In this document: one piece after another, positions 17,226-26,157 of the stretch
Layout: every line of letters starts with the position of its first letter
How positions within the stretch are numbered: the first letter of the stretch is position 1
NCBI GenBank assembly: GCA_035507035.1
Contig: DATJOJ010000035.1
Span: forward strand, 186,001-250,000
Length of the DNA: 64,000 nt
Origin: DATJOJ01 sp035507035
GTDB lineage: Bacteria > Acidobacteriota > Terriglobia > Terriglobales > Acidobacteriaceae
Direction of reading: 5' to 3'
Translations under genes and position numbers: made by a program
Notes under the pieces: generated by a model
Databases searched by the model: none
The model's input: only the letters and a program-made list of their open reading frames with translations
Told to the model about the DNA's origin: nothing

Positions 17226-17600
17226 TCACAGGGTATGCAAATAAGCCAACAGATCATCAATGTGCTGTTGATTCAGCACTTGCCCGTAGGCCGGCATTTT
17301 GTTGCGGCCCATTTTGATAACGTCGGTAACACGGTCGTCATTGGCGGGCATGCCGCTCATCGGCAGATATTGTTTCTTAAAAATACCCTTCATGCTCGGG
17401 CCCTGGCGTCCCCGCGAGGAGTACGGGGCATGGCAGCGATCACAGTAATTGTCGTAAATGCGGCGTCCGGCAGCCTGTTGCGGGTTCAAGCCGAGCTCGG
17501 CATCGCTTTTCCTGCGTTCGACATCACAGGCAAATGAGACAAGGAGAACTAGCGCAGCCATCAAAATACAAACCACAGACCTTGGATTGACTGATTTCAA
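17226..17600 (-). CDS. Lipoprotein c-type cytochrome, single heme
   Basis: A small cytochrome with one heme-binding CDRCH motif (YDNYCDRCHAPYSS) and a distal methionine candidate in NKMPAYGQVLN. A lipobox-like VSFAC ends the signal sequence, so it is probably an outward-facing lipoprotein electron carrier. The start is uncertain. A TTG at 17600 gives a 24-residue leader (MKSVNPRSVVCILMAALVLL, then VSFAC); the reading frame is open to 17642. The C-terminal HIDDLLAYLHTL helix is typical of class I cytochromes. It lies divergent to the DUF488 gene. Confidence 0.82.
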   Translation of the reverse strand: MKSVNPRSVVCILMAALVLLVSFACDVERRKSDAELGLNPQQAAGRRIYDNYCDRCHAPYSSRGRQGPSMKGIFKKQYLPMSGMPANDDRVTDVIKMGRNKMPAYGQVLNQQHIDDLLAYLHTL

Positions 17601-17657
17601 GATGGCAATGTTCCCATTCGGATTTCGATAGCGGAAGTACAATGATAGAGCAAAGCC

Positions 17658-18088
17658 ATGACTGTCGTAGCAAAGCGCATTTATGAACCCGCTGACCCGA
17701 CCGACGGCATTCGCGTGCTGGTGGATCGACTGTGGCCGCGCGGGCTCAGCAAAGACCGCGCGGCGGTTGAGAGCTGGCTTCGCGACTTAGCGCCCTCCGA
17801 TGCCTTGCGCAAATGGTTTCATGCCGGAAGCGGCCGTGGGCAGATTTCCGAAAGCGTTATTTGAAAGAGCTGGCTCGGCCGGAAGTTGCGGATGCATTAT
17901 CCGAACTGTACCGCTTGGCCCAACAAGAAAATCGAGTCACACTGCTTTTTTCTTCGAAGAATGAAGTTCAGAATAATGCCACCGTCCTCAAAGACCTGCT
18001 GAACGGCATGCGCAAGCCGCCGACAAGGGCCGGCCATGCGGCCCGGGCAAGTGGAAGCCGGGAAGCGAAGCGGATGCCGAAGAAATAA
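17658..18088 (+). pseudogene. Frameshifted DUF488 (YeaO-like) gene
   Basis: The first frame (17658 to about 17845) encodes the start of a DUF488 protein: VVAKRIYEPADPTDGIRVL, then VDRLWPRGLSKDRAAVESWL, then DALRKWFHAGSGR. The match continues in the next frame from about 17837: WADFRKRYLKELARPE, then VTLLFSSKNEVQNNATVLKDLL. A single missing base near CGGCCGTGGGC (about 17836-17840) would explain the break. Both halves are well conserved, so the damage is either very recent or a sequencing or assembly error. DUF488 proteins have no firmly established role. The C-terminal tail is basic. Confidence 0.8.
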
Positions 18089-18198
18089 TCTTCCTCAAAG
18101 ACTATTAGCTCATTACCTTCGTAAGCGCCCTCCCGCTTTTCTCCTTATCCTCATCTTTCCGCTTCTCGGACAATCGTAGGAACTACCTTGCGAGGGCG

Positions 18199-19809
18199 AT
18201 GATGATCAATCTCCGGCGACGCTTTTTTCCGATTTTTCTTAGCGTCCTGCTACTTCTCTGCGGTTCTGCGTGGGCACAGGATCAACCACCTGCCGACGGC
18301 TCCGATCAGAATCTGAGCGTGGCCGATCAGGCACGCAAAGCCCGTAAGGACAGTACCAAAGAAATCCAGATGTCGGATGCTGACGCCAAGAAACTTTTCG
18401 AATCGGTCAACAAGATTTTCGCCTTTGCCTCGGAAGATACCGGCTTCCCGCAGCACGCCGATGTTAAGCGGCGGCTCGTTGGTTCGGACGAAGTTGAGAA
18501 ATACACGCGCCAGCAACAAGCCAAACAAGATTATGCGCAGCGCTTCTCCCGGTCCGAGTTGACCATGAAAAAACTTGGCCTGCTTCCTCGCGACTTCAAC
18601 ATGCGCGAGTTTCTGGTGAAGGCGAATGGCAAGCAGATCGGCGCCTACTACGACTTCGACACCAAAACCATTTCCATGTTGAATTGGATTCCCCTTGAAC
18701 AGCAAGCGCCCATACTCGCGCATGAGTTGACTCACGCTTTGCAGGATCAGAATTATGGCCTGAAAAATTGGCTGAAAACTCCGGATGATCCCAACCCAAG
18801 CCAGCTGCACAGCAGCGAGGAAGACGCGAATGACGACCGTCCCACCGCGCGGCGCGCCGTGGTCGAAGGTCAAGCCCAGGTGGTTTTTGTCGACTATATC
18901 TTGCAGCCGACCGGAAAAACTCTTCAGGCCGCGCCGGGGCTGCTCTATCAGATGGAAGACCCTGCGGTGAAAGCCGTAGCCGACTCTGAGCTTCTGCATG
19001 ACGCACCCATGATCATTCGTGAGATGGGTACATTTCCCTACGTGGCCGGGTTGATCTTTGAAGGCGAATTACTGCAGAAGGGCGGCAAGCCGCTTGCCTT
19101 TGCCGGAGCCTTCGCGCGTCCGCCGCGAACCACCCACGAAGTTCTGCATCCAGATGCATATTTGGCTCATGAAAAACCGCCGACGGTCGCTTTGCCGGAT
19201 GTGCAAAGCCTGCTGGGAAATCAGTATTCGATCTATGACTCCGGCGGCATCGGCGAACTGGACATGCGGGCGTTGCTAAAGCAATACGGAGAGCGCAAAG
19301 CGGCGAATGATATCGCGGCCGACTGGGTGGGCGGACGTTACGTTGCCTTCCGCAAAGCCAATCCCGGCGCCGCTTCCGAGGGCACAGTCTCCGATCTGGC
19401 GTTATTGTTTGTCTCGCGCTGGAAATCCGCGCAGTCGGCCCAGCACTTCGCCAAAATTTACGTTGGCGACGTCAATCAGCGCTACGCGAATGCCGCCGCC
19501 CAGCCTTTGCCGGCTTGTGGCGGAACTCAGTGTCCAGTGGCCGCGGCAAGCTTCTCGACCGATGAAGGCCCCGTGCTAATCAACGATTACTCCGACAACA
19601 CGGTTGTCATATGCGAGGGTTTTGACCAGGGTTCAGCGGCTAAGTTACTTACTGCGCTTCGAAATCAGAGCGCCAACGTCCAGGCGGCGACCTTCAGCCA
19701 AGATGAACTCGGACTGCGCTTATTCGACGCACCCGGTTTTGCCGCGTTCCAAGAGCGAATCGAGGGACTATTTCGCGAGGAATTGATCCGTCGCGCATCG
19801 AAGCCGTAG
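18199..19809 (+). CDS. Secreted zinc-metalloprotease-like protein (HExxH)
   Basis: A 536-residue exported protein with a signal peptide (1-26, ending SAWAQ). The core has LAHELTHALQDQ (H175, E176, H179), the zinc-binding and catalytic signature of gluzincin-type peptidases. The third ligand is probably E223 in RRAVVEGQAQVV, about 44 residues on, a spacing seen in uncharacterised secreted families with the same AHELTHALQDQ block. The C-terminal half (about 240-536) has no recognised domain; it contains one close Cys pair (PACGGTQCPVA). Substrate unknown. GAGGGCG upstream of the ATG serves as ribosome-binding site. It stands alone upstream of the molybdenum hydroxylase pair. Confidence 0.7.
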   Translation: MMINLRRRFFPIFLSVLLLLCGSAWAQDQPPADGSDQNLSVADQARKARKDSTKEIQMSDADAKKLFESVNKIFAFASEDTGFPQHADVKRRLVGSDEVEKYTRQQQAKQDYAQRFSRSELTMKKLGLLPRDFNMREFLVKANGKQIGAYYDFDTKTISMLNWIPLEQQAPILAHELTHALQDQNYGLKNWLKTPDDPNPSQLHSSEEDANDDRPTARRAVVEGQAQVVFVDYILQPTGKTLQAAPGLLYQMEDPAVKAVADSELLHDAPMIIREMGTFPYVAGLIFEGELLQKGGKPLAFAGAFARPPRTTHEVLHPDAYLAHEKPPTVALPDVQSLLGNQYSIYDSGGIGELDMRALLKQYGERKAANDIAADWVGGRYVAFRKANPGAASEGTVSDLALLFVSRWKSAQSAQHFAKIYVGDVNQRYANAAAQPLPACGGTQCPVAAASFSTDEGPVLINDYSDNTVVICEGFDQGSAAKLLTALRNQSANVQAATFSQDELGLRLFDAPGFAAFQERIEGLFREELIRRASKP

Positions 19810-19887
19810 GATTCAATCGCCTCGAACGCCGTTTCCCTTTTTTCTCCTGCTTGAGTACGATGTCTGCCATAAACATTCTCCATCTCC

Positions 19888-20355
19888 ATGGCTGATTTCA
19901 CTCTGCGTGTCAATGGCGGCGAGCGCAAAGTAAGCGTCGCGCCAGAAACCCCGCTGCTCTGGGTTTTGCGCGACACTCTGCAACTTACCGGCACAAAATT
20001 TGGATGTGGCGCGGGGCTCTGCGGCGCCTGCACCGTACATCTCGATGGCAGCGCTGTGCGTTCCTGCTCGACCCCGGTTTCGCAAGTTGGAAACAAGACC
20101 ATCACCACGATTGAGGGCTTGTCCGCGAACGGACTTCATCCCGTGCAGCAAGCGTGGGTCGCCGAACAGGTGCCGCAATGCGGTTACTGCCAGACCGGCC
20201 AGATTATGGCGGCAGCGGCTTTCCTCGCAAAAACTCCGCAGCCTTCGGATGAGCAAATTACGCAATCGATGAACGGCAATTTATGCCGTTGCGGAACCTA
20301 TGAGAGAATTCGTCGCGCCATTCATCGTGCTGCAGCCAGCGGAGGCGGGAAATGA
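19888..20355 (+). CDS. Molybdenum hydroxylase small subunit, two [2Fe-2S] clusters
   Basis: A 155-residue electron-transfer subunit of the xanthine oxidase family. The N-terminal plant-type ferredoxin domain has GTKFGCGAGLCGACTVHLDG; the C-terminal helical domain has PQCGYCQTGQIM and NGNLCRCGTYERIRRAIH, giving both clusters. The absence of an FAD subunit gene nearby, and the two-subunit arrangement, resemble isoquinoline 1-oxidoreductase (IorAB) or aldehyde oxidases that pass electrons to cytochromes. It overlaps the large-subunit gene by ATGA, so the two are translationally coupled. Confidence 0.92.
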   Translation: MADFTLRVNGGERKVSVAPETPLLWVLRDTLQLTGTKFGCGAGLCGACTVHLDGSAVRSCSTPVSQVGNKTITTIEGLSANGLHPVQQAWVAEQVPQCGYCQTGQIMAAAAFLAKTPQPSDEQITQSMNGNLCRCGTYERIRRAIHRAAASGGGK

Positions 20356-22478
20356 GTTCACTTTCCCGTCGCGAATTTCTTGCTGTCGGAGCAGCGGCCG
20401 GGGCCGGTCTGGTCATCGGCTTTTATCTTCCTCATGGACCTTCCACTCCCGGTAACGGCAGTTTTTCGCCGAACGCATTTTTGAAAATTGCGCCTGACGG
20501 AAAAATCACCGCAGTGGTCGCACGCTCTGAGATGGGGCAGGGTGTGCGAACATCGCTTCCGATGATTCTAGCCGAAGAGCTTGACGCGGACTGGAAGCAG
20601 ATTACGGTGGAGCAGGCGGGAACCGATACGAGTGTTTACGGGGACGAGCTGACTGGCGGCAGCGCCAGCGTGCGCGTTTCCTGGGTGCCGCTACGTCAGG
20701 CGGGAGCGGCTGCGCGAGAAATGCTCATCACCGCCGCGGCCTTGCAATGGGGGGTGCCGCGCTCTTCTTGCACATCCGAAAACAGCTCCGTGATTCATGC
20801 TGCCTCCGGTCGCCGCGTGAGCTATGGAAACTTGGTGGTCAAAGCGGCAACTCTTCCGATTCCATCCAATCCGCCGCTGAAAGATGCGAAAGATTTCAAG
20901 CTGGTCGGCAAATCTACTCCGCGGCTCGACGCGGTTTCCAAGGTCGACGGGAGCGCAGTGTTCGGCATCGACTTTCGTGTGCCTGGCATGAAATACGCCG
21001 TGCTGGCGCGCTGTCCGGTGATTGGCGGCAAAGTAAAGAATTTTGACGATCACGAAACTAGAAAGCTCTCTGGCATTAGCTGTGTGTGCCCGGTTGGCGA
21101 TTCTGCGATGGCAGTGGTTGCCGATTCGGTTTGGGGAGCGATGGAAGGGCGCCGCGTTTTGAACGTGAATTGGGATGAAGGCCCGAACAAAGACCTGAAT
21201 TCCGCCGCTGTTTATGACGCCTTGAGGAAGGGCGCGTCGGGCAAGGCGGCGACTCTTTATTCCAAGGGAGATGTTTCAAAAGCCTCCGGCCGGCGAATCC
21301 ATGCGGAATATCAAACTCCGCTGATGGCCCACGCTCCCATGGAGCCCGACAATTGCACAGCCCATTTCCGAGGATCGAGCTGCGAGCTTTGGGCTCCCAC
21401 GCAATGGCCGCCGGATGCTCGAGACGCCGTTGCAAAGGCACTGAGTCTCGATCCCGATCAAGTAACGGTGCACGTTACGTTGATCGGCGGAGGGTTTGGC
21501 CGCCGTCTTGAACACGATTACGCTGTAGAAGCTGCGTTGGTCTCGAAGGCCACGAACGCGCCTGTCAAGGTGATTTGGACGCGCGAAGACGATATGCGCA
21601 ACTCGACCTATCGCCCCGCAAGCTATCACCTGTTGAAGGCAGTGCTCGACGGAAGCGGATGGCCGGTAGCGTTTTCACATCGCATCGTGGCGCCATCGAT
21701 CAACATGCAAAAGGGATTTCCGGGCCCGTCGCCAGATGTTGACGGTGATCTTCCCGACGAAGCGTCGTTGATTTATTCGTTCCCCAACGCCGTGGTCGAA
21801 TACGTGATGACCTCGTCGCCCGTGCCGGCCGCCTACATGCGGTCGGTCTATGCTCTGGAAACCGCGTTCGCCTCGGAATCGTTCATTGACGAATTGGCTG
21901 CGGCTGCGGGGAAAGATCCGCTCGAATATCGTTTGCACGTGCTCGCGAAAGATGAGGACATCAAATTTTTCGATACCACGTGGCGGACTGAGCGCATGAG
22001 GGCAGCGCTGCAATTGGCCGCTGAAAAAGCAGGATGGGGCAAGCCGCTGCCCGAGGGCCACTATCACGGCGTCGCATGCTTTGGGTGCTTCGGCACTTAC
22101 ATGGCCGAGGTGGTCGAAATCTCAATGGAGAATGATCAGCCGCGAGTGCATCGCGTGGTCGGCGCGATTGATTGCGGTCAGGTCGTGAACCCAAATATTC
22201 TCGAACAGCAGATTCAGGGCGGCGTAACGTTTGCGTTAACGAACGCCCTGCGCGCGCAGATCACGATAGACAAAGGCCGCGTGGTCCAAGGAAACTTTGA
22301 TGATTACGCGCCGGTTCGGATGAGTGAAGCACCGGTAGTCGAAGCGTATTTCGTTCCGAGCACCGAAGCTCCTACGGGCGCGGGCGAACCTCCAGTACCG
22401 CCGTTAGCGCCGGCATTGTGCAATGCGATTTACGCGGCGACGAAAAAACGAATTCGATCTCTGCCGATTCTGTCTTAG
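20352..22478 (+). CDS. Molybdenum hydroxylase large subunit, IorB-like, Tat-exported
   Basis: A 708-residue molybdopterin-cytosine-dinucleotide-type catalytic subunit. The N-terminus carries a twin-arginine signal (SRREFLAVGAAAGAGLVIG), so the complex is probably folded in the cytoplasm and exported to the periplasm. Conserved parts are ARSEMGQGVRTSLPMILAEE near the start, GGGFGRRLEHDYAVEAALVS in the cofactor region, and GAGEPPVPPLAPAL with the likely catalytic base E679. The family hydroxylates N-heterocycles or oxidises aldehydes; the true substrate is unknown. The neighbouring small subunit supplies the Fe-S clusters. No dedicated chaperone gene lies nearby. Confidence 0.9.
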   Translation: MSSLSRREFLAVGAAAGAGLVIGFYLPHGPSTPGNGSFSPNAFLKIAPDGKITAVVARSEMGQGVRTSLPMILAEELDADWKQITVEQAGTDTSVYGDELTGGSASVRVSWVPLRQAGAAAREMLITAAALQWGVPRSSCTSENSSVIHAASGRRVSYGNLVVKAATLPIPSNPPLKDAKDFKLVGKSTPRLDAVSKVDGSAVFGIDFRVPGMKYAVLARCPVIGGKVKNFDDHETRKLSGISCVCPVGDSAMAVVADSVWGAMEGRRVLNVNWDEGPNKDLNSAAVYDALRKGASGKAATLYSKGDVSKASGRRIHAEYQTPLMAHAPMEPDNCTAHFRGSSCELWAPTQWPPDARDAVAKALSLDPDQVTVHVTLIGGGFGRRLEHDYAVEAALVSKATNAPVKVIWTREDDMRNSTYRPASYHLLKAVLDGSGWPVAFSHRIVAPSINMQKGFPGPSPDVDGDLPDEASLIYSFPNAVVEYVMTSSPVPAAYMRSVYALETAFASESFIDELAAAAGKDPLEYRLHVLAKDEDIKFFDTTWRTERMRAALQLAAEKAGWGKPLPEGHYHGVACFGCFGTYMAEVVEISMENDQPRVHRVVGAIDCGQVVNPNILEQQIQGGVTFALTNALRAQITIDKGRVVQGNFDDYAPVRMSEAPVVEAYFVPSTEAPTGAGEPPVPPLAPALCNAIYAATKKRIRSLPILS

Positions 22479-22489
22479 AAATGGGTTGT

Positions 22490-23443
22490 CTATTTTCGGA
22501 AATGCTGCCAGCCCTCAGGCTTGAGCTCGCGTCGCACGACGCCGTCGATGAGAACGACACGTTTGCCCAGCGTGATTTCGCCAATGTGCGTGATTGGCAC
22601 GCCGGCGATCTTCGCTGGAATGCGCTTAGCTCGAGGCACGGTAAATAAAAGTTCGTAATCGTCGCCACCATGTAAGGCGAATTTCAAATCAACCGCGCGA
22701 TCTAGTTTCCCGATTCGCGCAAGCGGGATTGCCTCGGCCTGAATCTCCGCGCCTACGCCGCTTTCTTCACAGATATGTCCAAGATCAGTCGAGAGCCCGT
22801 CGCTGATATCGATCATCGCGGTAGCCAATTTTCTTCCGCGCAAGAATCGGCCGACCCCGATGCGCGGGACGGGATGGAAATGCTCAGGATAATCTTTGGG
22901 CTGAAGCCTGCGTCCTGAAAATAACAGCTTCAAAACCGCCGCAGCTCCTCCCAATGAGCCGCTCACGTAAATGCGGTCGCCCCACCGCGCCCCTGAGCGC
23001 CGGATGGCTGCACCTTTCGGGGCCGATCCAACCACCATGATATCCGCGAGCACGCCACCCGGAGACTCAGCGGTGTCGCCACCAGCCAGACTCACGTGAA
23101 AGGCGTCGGCGAGCCTGAGCAGCCCCCTTAGAAATCCATCCACCCATGCCTTTTGAACCTTTCTGGGCAGACCCAGCGACAAGAAGGCTGCCACTGGCTC
23201 ACCGCCCATTGCCGCTATATCGCTCAACCCCCGAGCCAGGCAACGATGCCCTACCACTTCCGGCGGATGCCATTCCCGTCGAAAATGCACGCCTTCCAGG
23301 CTGAAATCGGTTGTAACCAGCACCTCGTGGCCGGGTGGAATACGGAGGATGGAACAGTCATCCCCGATCCCCAAAACTACACTCCGGCTGCGATGGGCGC
23401 GAGCGCGGATGCCGGCAATCAGCGATTTTTCAGTCAGCGGCAA
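22490..23443 (-). CDS. thiL: Thiamine-monophosphate kinase ThiL
   Basis: A 317-residue kinase that makes thiamine diphosphate from thiamine monophosphate. Its AIR-synthase-like fold shows VLGIGDDCSILRI, VTTDFSLEGVHFRREW, the magnesium-binding GLSDIAAMGGEP, SLAGGDTAESPGG and MIDISDGLSTDL. It starts at TTG and lacks a ribosome-binding site; a TATAGT box lies 9 bp upstream, consistent with a very short leader. It converges with the molybdenum hydroxylase genes, with only 11 bp between stops. No other thi genes are in view. Confidence 0.93.
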   Translation of the reverse strand: MPLTEKSLIAGIRARAHRSRSVVLGIGDDCSILRIPPGHEVLVTTDFSLEGVHFRREWHPPEVVGHRCLARGLSDIAAMGGEPVAAFLSLGLPRKVQKAWVDGFLRGLLRLADAFHVSLAGGDTAESPGGVLADIMVVGSAPKGAAIRRSGARWGDRIYVSGSLGGAAAVLKLLFSGRRLQPKDYPEHFHPVPRIGVGRFLRGRKLATAMIDISDGLSTDLGHICEESGVGAEIQAEAIPLARIGKLDRAVDLKFALHGGDDYELLFTVPRAKRIPAKIAGVPITHIGEITLGKRVVLIDGVVRRELKPEGWQHFRK

Positions 23444-23839
23444 GCGAATTCAACTATATAAGAACCCATAGGTCTGACACAGGCTACTCCCTCGACCCGG
23501 CCACCCATGCAGGTTTTCGGCCATCTTAAGCTACTGGTCTTGTGGACAGATTACGTTACCCGACCTTCCGTAACTCATTGATAGTGACGGTTGTCGTTGA
23601 CAGGCAGGAAGCTGGTTTGATACCGTGACGTTGCAGTTTCCTAACACCTTTGGCCGACTTGAGTACCGCATCAGGCTAGGATTGCGGCACTTAGCGTTTA
23701 GCAGCCCTGGTTCCGGTAGGACCAGTACCGAACGCCTCATCCCATACGGGAAAGGTACTGGAGGGAAGCAGGATTCGTTTGCAGTGTCGGAGCACGGCGA
23801 ACCTGCCGTGAGCATGGGTTCTGAGACAGGAAGCGAATA
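23444..23839 (+). other. Structured leader region upstream of the M23 peptidase gene
   Basis: No gene is seen in this 396-bp gap. The 3' half can form several hairpins: a perfect 8-bp stem CCAGTACC (23722-23729) / GGTACTGG (23754-23761) enclosing TCCC-ATAC-GGGA, and CACGGC / GCCGTG near 23795-23815. This would lie in the 5' untranslated region of the peptidase gene. It does not match a riboswitch class that I can recognise. Confidence 0.4.
23453..23458 (-). promoter_or_regulatory. Candidate -10 box TATAGT for thiL
   Basis: TATAGT on the minus strand, nine bases before the thiL TTG. The transcript would have a leader of only a few bases. No -35 box is convincing. Confidence 0.35.
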
Positions 23840-24748
23840 TTGCGTAAACGTTTTTACATACTTTTTGTCGCGCGCGGTGAAGACGGACAACTCCGTAAGG
23901 TCCCCATTCCAGTCCATTACCTGTATGTGTTAGTGGCCGGAGCCATGATCGGGGTCCTAAGCCTAAGCGGCATTGCCAGTTCTTATCTGCGCATGCTCTT
24001 GAAGGTCTCGCACTTCAACGAACTGCGAGCACAAAAAGACGAACTGAAGAATCGCTACAGCCGGCTCGAGCAGGTAGCTAAGGAACGCGACATCCAGGTG
24101 GCATCGCTTGGTTCGCTGGCCAGCGAAGTTTCGTCGCTCTACGGATTGAAGACCGACCCGATTCTGACCGAACCGACCGACACCATTCAGGACGCCCAAG
24201 TAAGCTCCTCCCTCGATCGCCTTTACACGTTGAAAAATACGGCTTTGAGCGGTGCGGCTACGGTTGGCATCTCGCTTGGATTGACCCGCGACGTTACCCC
24301 CGCGGACTGGATGCGAGCCAACTCAGTGCCCAGCTTGTGGCCAGTGGAAGGGCCGATCACCGGATCCTTCGGCGAGCGCATCGACCCGTTCAACGGTGAA
24401 GGCGCTTTCCACAGCGGAGTAGATATTTCCGCGTCCCTAGGGCAGGCCGTTATTGCGCCGGCGGATGGAACGGTGGTATTTGCCGATTTTAGCGGCGGAT
24501 ATGGTCGTGCAGTTGTCGTTGATCACGGCCACGGCATTACCACGCGCTACGGGCACCTGGGCAGCTTTGCGGTCACTCCGGGGCAGTTCATCCATCGCGG
24601 TGACACCATCGGCTACGTTGGACTCAGCGGCCGCAGCACTGGCCCTCACCTTCACTACGAAGTTCGCATCAACGACACCCCGGTGAATCCCCACAAATAC
24701 CTGCGCCTGACCTTCGCCCACGTCGGCGGATTCGCAGCGGGAAACTAG
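23840..24748 (+). CDS. Membrane-anchored M23 (LytM-type) peptidase
   Basis: A 302-residue cell-wall peptidase. A short basic cytoplasmic N-terminus (MRKRFYILFVARGEDGQLRK) is followed by one transmembrane helix (about 27-50) and a coiled coil (about 53-90: HFNELRAQKDELKNRYSRLE). The LytM domain covers about 185-295, with GAFHSGVDIS for the first zinc ligands and GPHLHYEVR for the second pair. It would cut peptide cross-links or activate amidases during division. The start is TTG, supported by ACAGGAAGCG upstream. Intact zinc ligands suggest an active enzyme, unlike EnvC-type regulators. Confidence 0.9.
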   Translation: MRKRFYILFVARGEDGQLRKVPIPVHYLYVLVAGAMIGVLSLSGIASSYLRMLLKVSHFNELRAQKDELKNRYSRLEQVAKERDIQVASLGSLASEVSSLYGLKTDPILTEPTDTIQDAQVSSSLDRLYTLKNTALSGAATVGISLGLTRDVTPADWMRANSVPSLWPVEGPITGSFGERIDPFNGEGAFHSGVDISASLGQAVIAPADGTVVFADFSGGYGRAVVVDHGHGITTRYGHLGSFAVTPGQFIHRGDTIGYVGLSGRSTGPHLHYEVRINDTPVNPHKYLRLTFAHVGGFAAGN

Positions 24749-24756
24749 CAAGAGCC

Positions 24757-25032
24757 CGTCGTTCATCCTTGGTCGTTCGCCCCAGAGATACGAGAGCTAT
24801 CCGCGATTCCTGCCTGCACCCAGGAATCAAACACAGTTTCGCGTCGGCGGCCGCATTGGCTCTTCATCAGATTGGAGGCGATGGTTCGCCGGGCAAACAT
24901 TAGTTATCAGGACAGCTCGACTGCCGTCTAGCCAACTCACGCTATCAAGCATGATCGCAACCCTGCACTCGCCATTCATCACGGATTTGCCAACGACCAA
25001 CGACCGAGGACGAAAGACGAAGGACCAGGAAC
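24757..25032. repeat. Inverted pair of family B repeats
   Basis: The left arm (about 24757-24781: GTCGTTCATCCTTGGTCGTT) and right arm (about 24981-25032: TTGCCAACGACCAACGACCG, then AGGACGAAAGACGAAGGACC) face each other across ~200 bp without a gene. This is the same organisation as the element at 11145-11613 but with a different centre. Confidence 0.5.
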
Positions 25033-25044
25033 AATAACCACCGT

Positions 25045-25434
25045 TTACTGCCTCAGCCCCATCCACCGTTCCGATACAACCATCGAATTTCCTGGATTCT
25101 GAGGGTCGTAGCGTACAGACGTTGGCAGCCCCAGTCGGCAAGAATGCAGGTTGATCAGTTGCCGCAGATAGGTGACATCTTGGGAGGCTTCGTACGAAAC
25201 GCCCGCCACGTCGTATTGAAAAATCAGCAAAGTGGAAGACTTATGGTCCGCGCCCGGCATTTCTTGAACGTCAATCACAGTTCCATCGGTGATGCGGCCT
25301 ACCTGCTCAAGCCAGGTGCGCCGCTCTAGTTCGATTTCTGCCGGTGTCTTGGGCTTGCGGCGCAGGAGCAGATAAGCTGCCAGCAGAGCGCCTGATCCGC
25401 CCAAAACTAAAGCGTAAAGTCGAAATGGATTCAT
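25045..25434 (-). CDS. DUF3592-like membrane protein
   Basis: A 129-residue protein with one N-terminal transmembrane helix (MNPFRLYALVLGGSG, then ALLAAYLLL) and a soluble part with the DUF3592 look: RITDGTVIDVQE, a strand LLIFQYDVAGVSYEAS, and SVRYDPQNPGNSMV near the end. The family has no firm function. An upstream ATG at 25455 would add seven residues (EAAAVF); the ATG at 25434 is preferred because it gives a natural membrane-protein start. It follows the 161-residue gene on the same strand with a 78-bp gap. Confidence 0.65.
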   Translation of the reverse strand: MNPFRLYALVLGGSGALLAAYLLLRRKPKTPAEIELERRTWLEQVGRITDGTVIDVQEMPGADHKSSTLLIFQYDVAGVSYEASQDVTYLRQLINLHSCRLGLPTSVRYDPQNPGNSMVVSERWMGLRQ

Positions 25435-25512
25435 GAAGACTGCTGCCGCTTCCATTTCAGCATAAAACTTGAGAGCGAATCGTGGAAGGGCGAATGAGAT
25501 GAGCTCGATCCG

Positions 25513-25998
25513 TTAAGCGGGACTCTTTTTCGCGATCGCCGCTGCCACTGCAGCTCCCGCCTTTTCCCACGGACGCTTGCGGCGTTCTGCGGCAGGTTTG
25601 TCGCGGTCTTGAATGCGATCGTAGTGGTAGGAATCGCTGACCGTTCCCAAAGATTCGTTGTACAAGCTCGGCAGGCCCAGGCCTTCTTTCATCTCCTCGG
25701 AAAATTGCTGTAGAGCTTTCAAGTGATCGGCCGTGGCCGGGACTTCGGTTTTCGCCGTCTTGAGAAATTGCTGGTACCCCTTGTTCACCAGCTTGGAAAT
25801 CTCGCCGCCAATCAGGTATCCGGGGTAAGCGAAGATCTTTACACCGTCGGCTCCGTTCTTCTGAATCGCGGCGGAGCAATTGTATTTTTTTAAGAACACA
25901 CGGCCTTGCGTGCCGGGCGCTTCGATCAGATCGAATCCGTGATCGCGGAACCAGCTCACCGCGTCGTCGTAGCTTCTTTGTTCAACTTTCGTTGCCAT
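25513..25998 (-). CDS. Conserved-looking soluble protein, unknown function
   Basis: A 161-residue protein. Its first half is a compact alpha/beta unit (DDAVSWFRDHGFDLIEAPGT, then GRVFLKKYNCSAAIQKN and GVKIFAYPGYLIGGEISKL). The second half is helical and charged, with a Pro-Ala-Lys-Arg-rich tail (KPAAERRKRPWEKAGAAV). No family motif is recognised. AGGGAAAGAG lies upstream of the ATG. It is divergent from the cysteine synthase gene with a 159-bp shared regulatory region. Confidence 0.65.
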   Translation of the reverse strand: MATKVEQRSYDDAVSWFRDHGFDLIEAPGTQGRVFLKKYNCSAAIQKNGADGVKIFAYPGYLIGGEISKLVNKGYQQFLKTAKTEVPATADHLKALQQFSEEMKEGLGLPSLYNESLGTVSDSYHYDRIQDRDKPAAERRKRPWEKAGAAVAAAIAKKSPA

Positions 25999-26075
25999 CT
26001 TTATCTCTTTCCCTCATGTTAGATGCGGCAACCGGCAAAACGTCCGCATCTTCTCTGAAGCTGATCAAGCTCTCT

Positions 26076-26081
26076 TATAAT
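26076..26081 (+). promoter_or_regulatory. Candidate -10 box TATAAT for the cysM operon
   Basis: A perfect TATAAT within CTCTTATAATCTAACG, 76 bp before the cysM ATG. No strong -35 box at 16-18 bp was found, so only the -10 element is supported. Confidence 0.4.
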
Positions 26082-26157
26082 CTAACGAATAGCTCGCCGT
26101 GTTTGGATTTGCTTCCGACCCACATTACGTCGGTCATGGCAACCCTACCCGAATACT

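Noticed and set aside
23480..23839. c-di-GMP or c-di-AMP riboswitch before the M23 peptidase gene
   Set aside because: Stems exist, but the conserved cores of GEMM or ydaO types are not recognisable; kept only as an unassigned structured leader.
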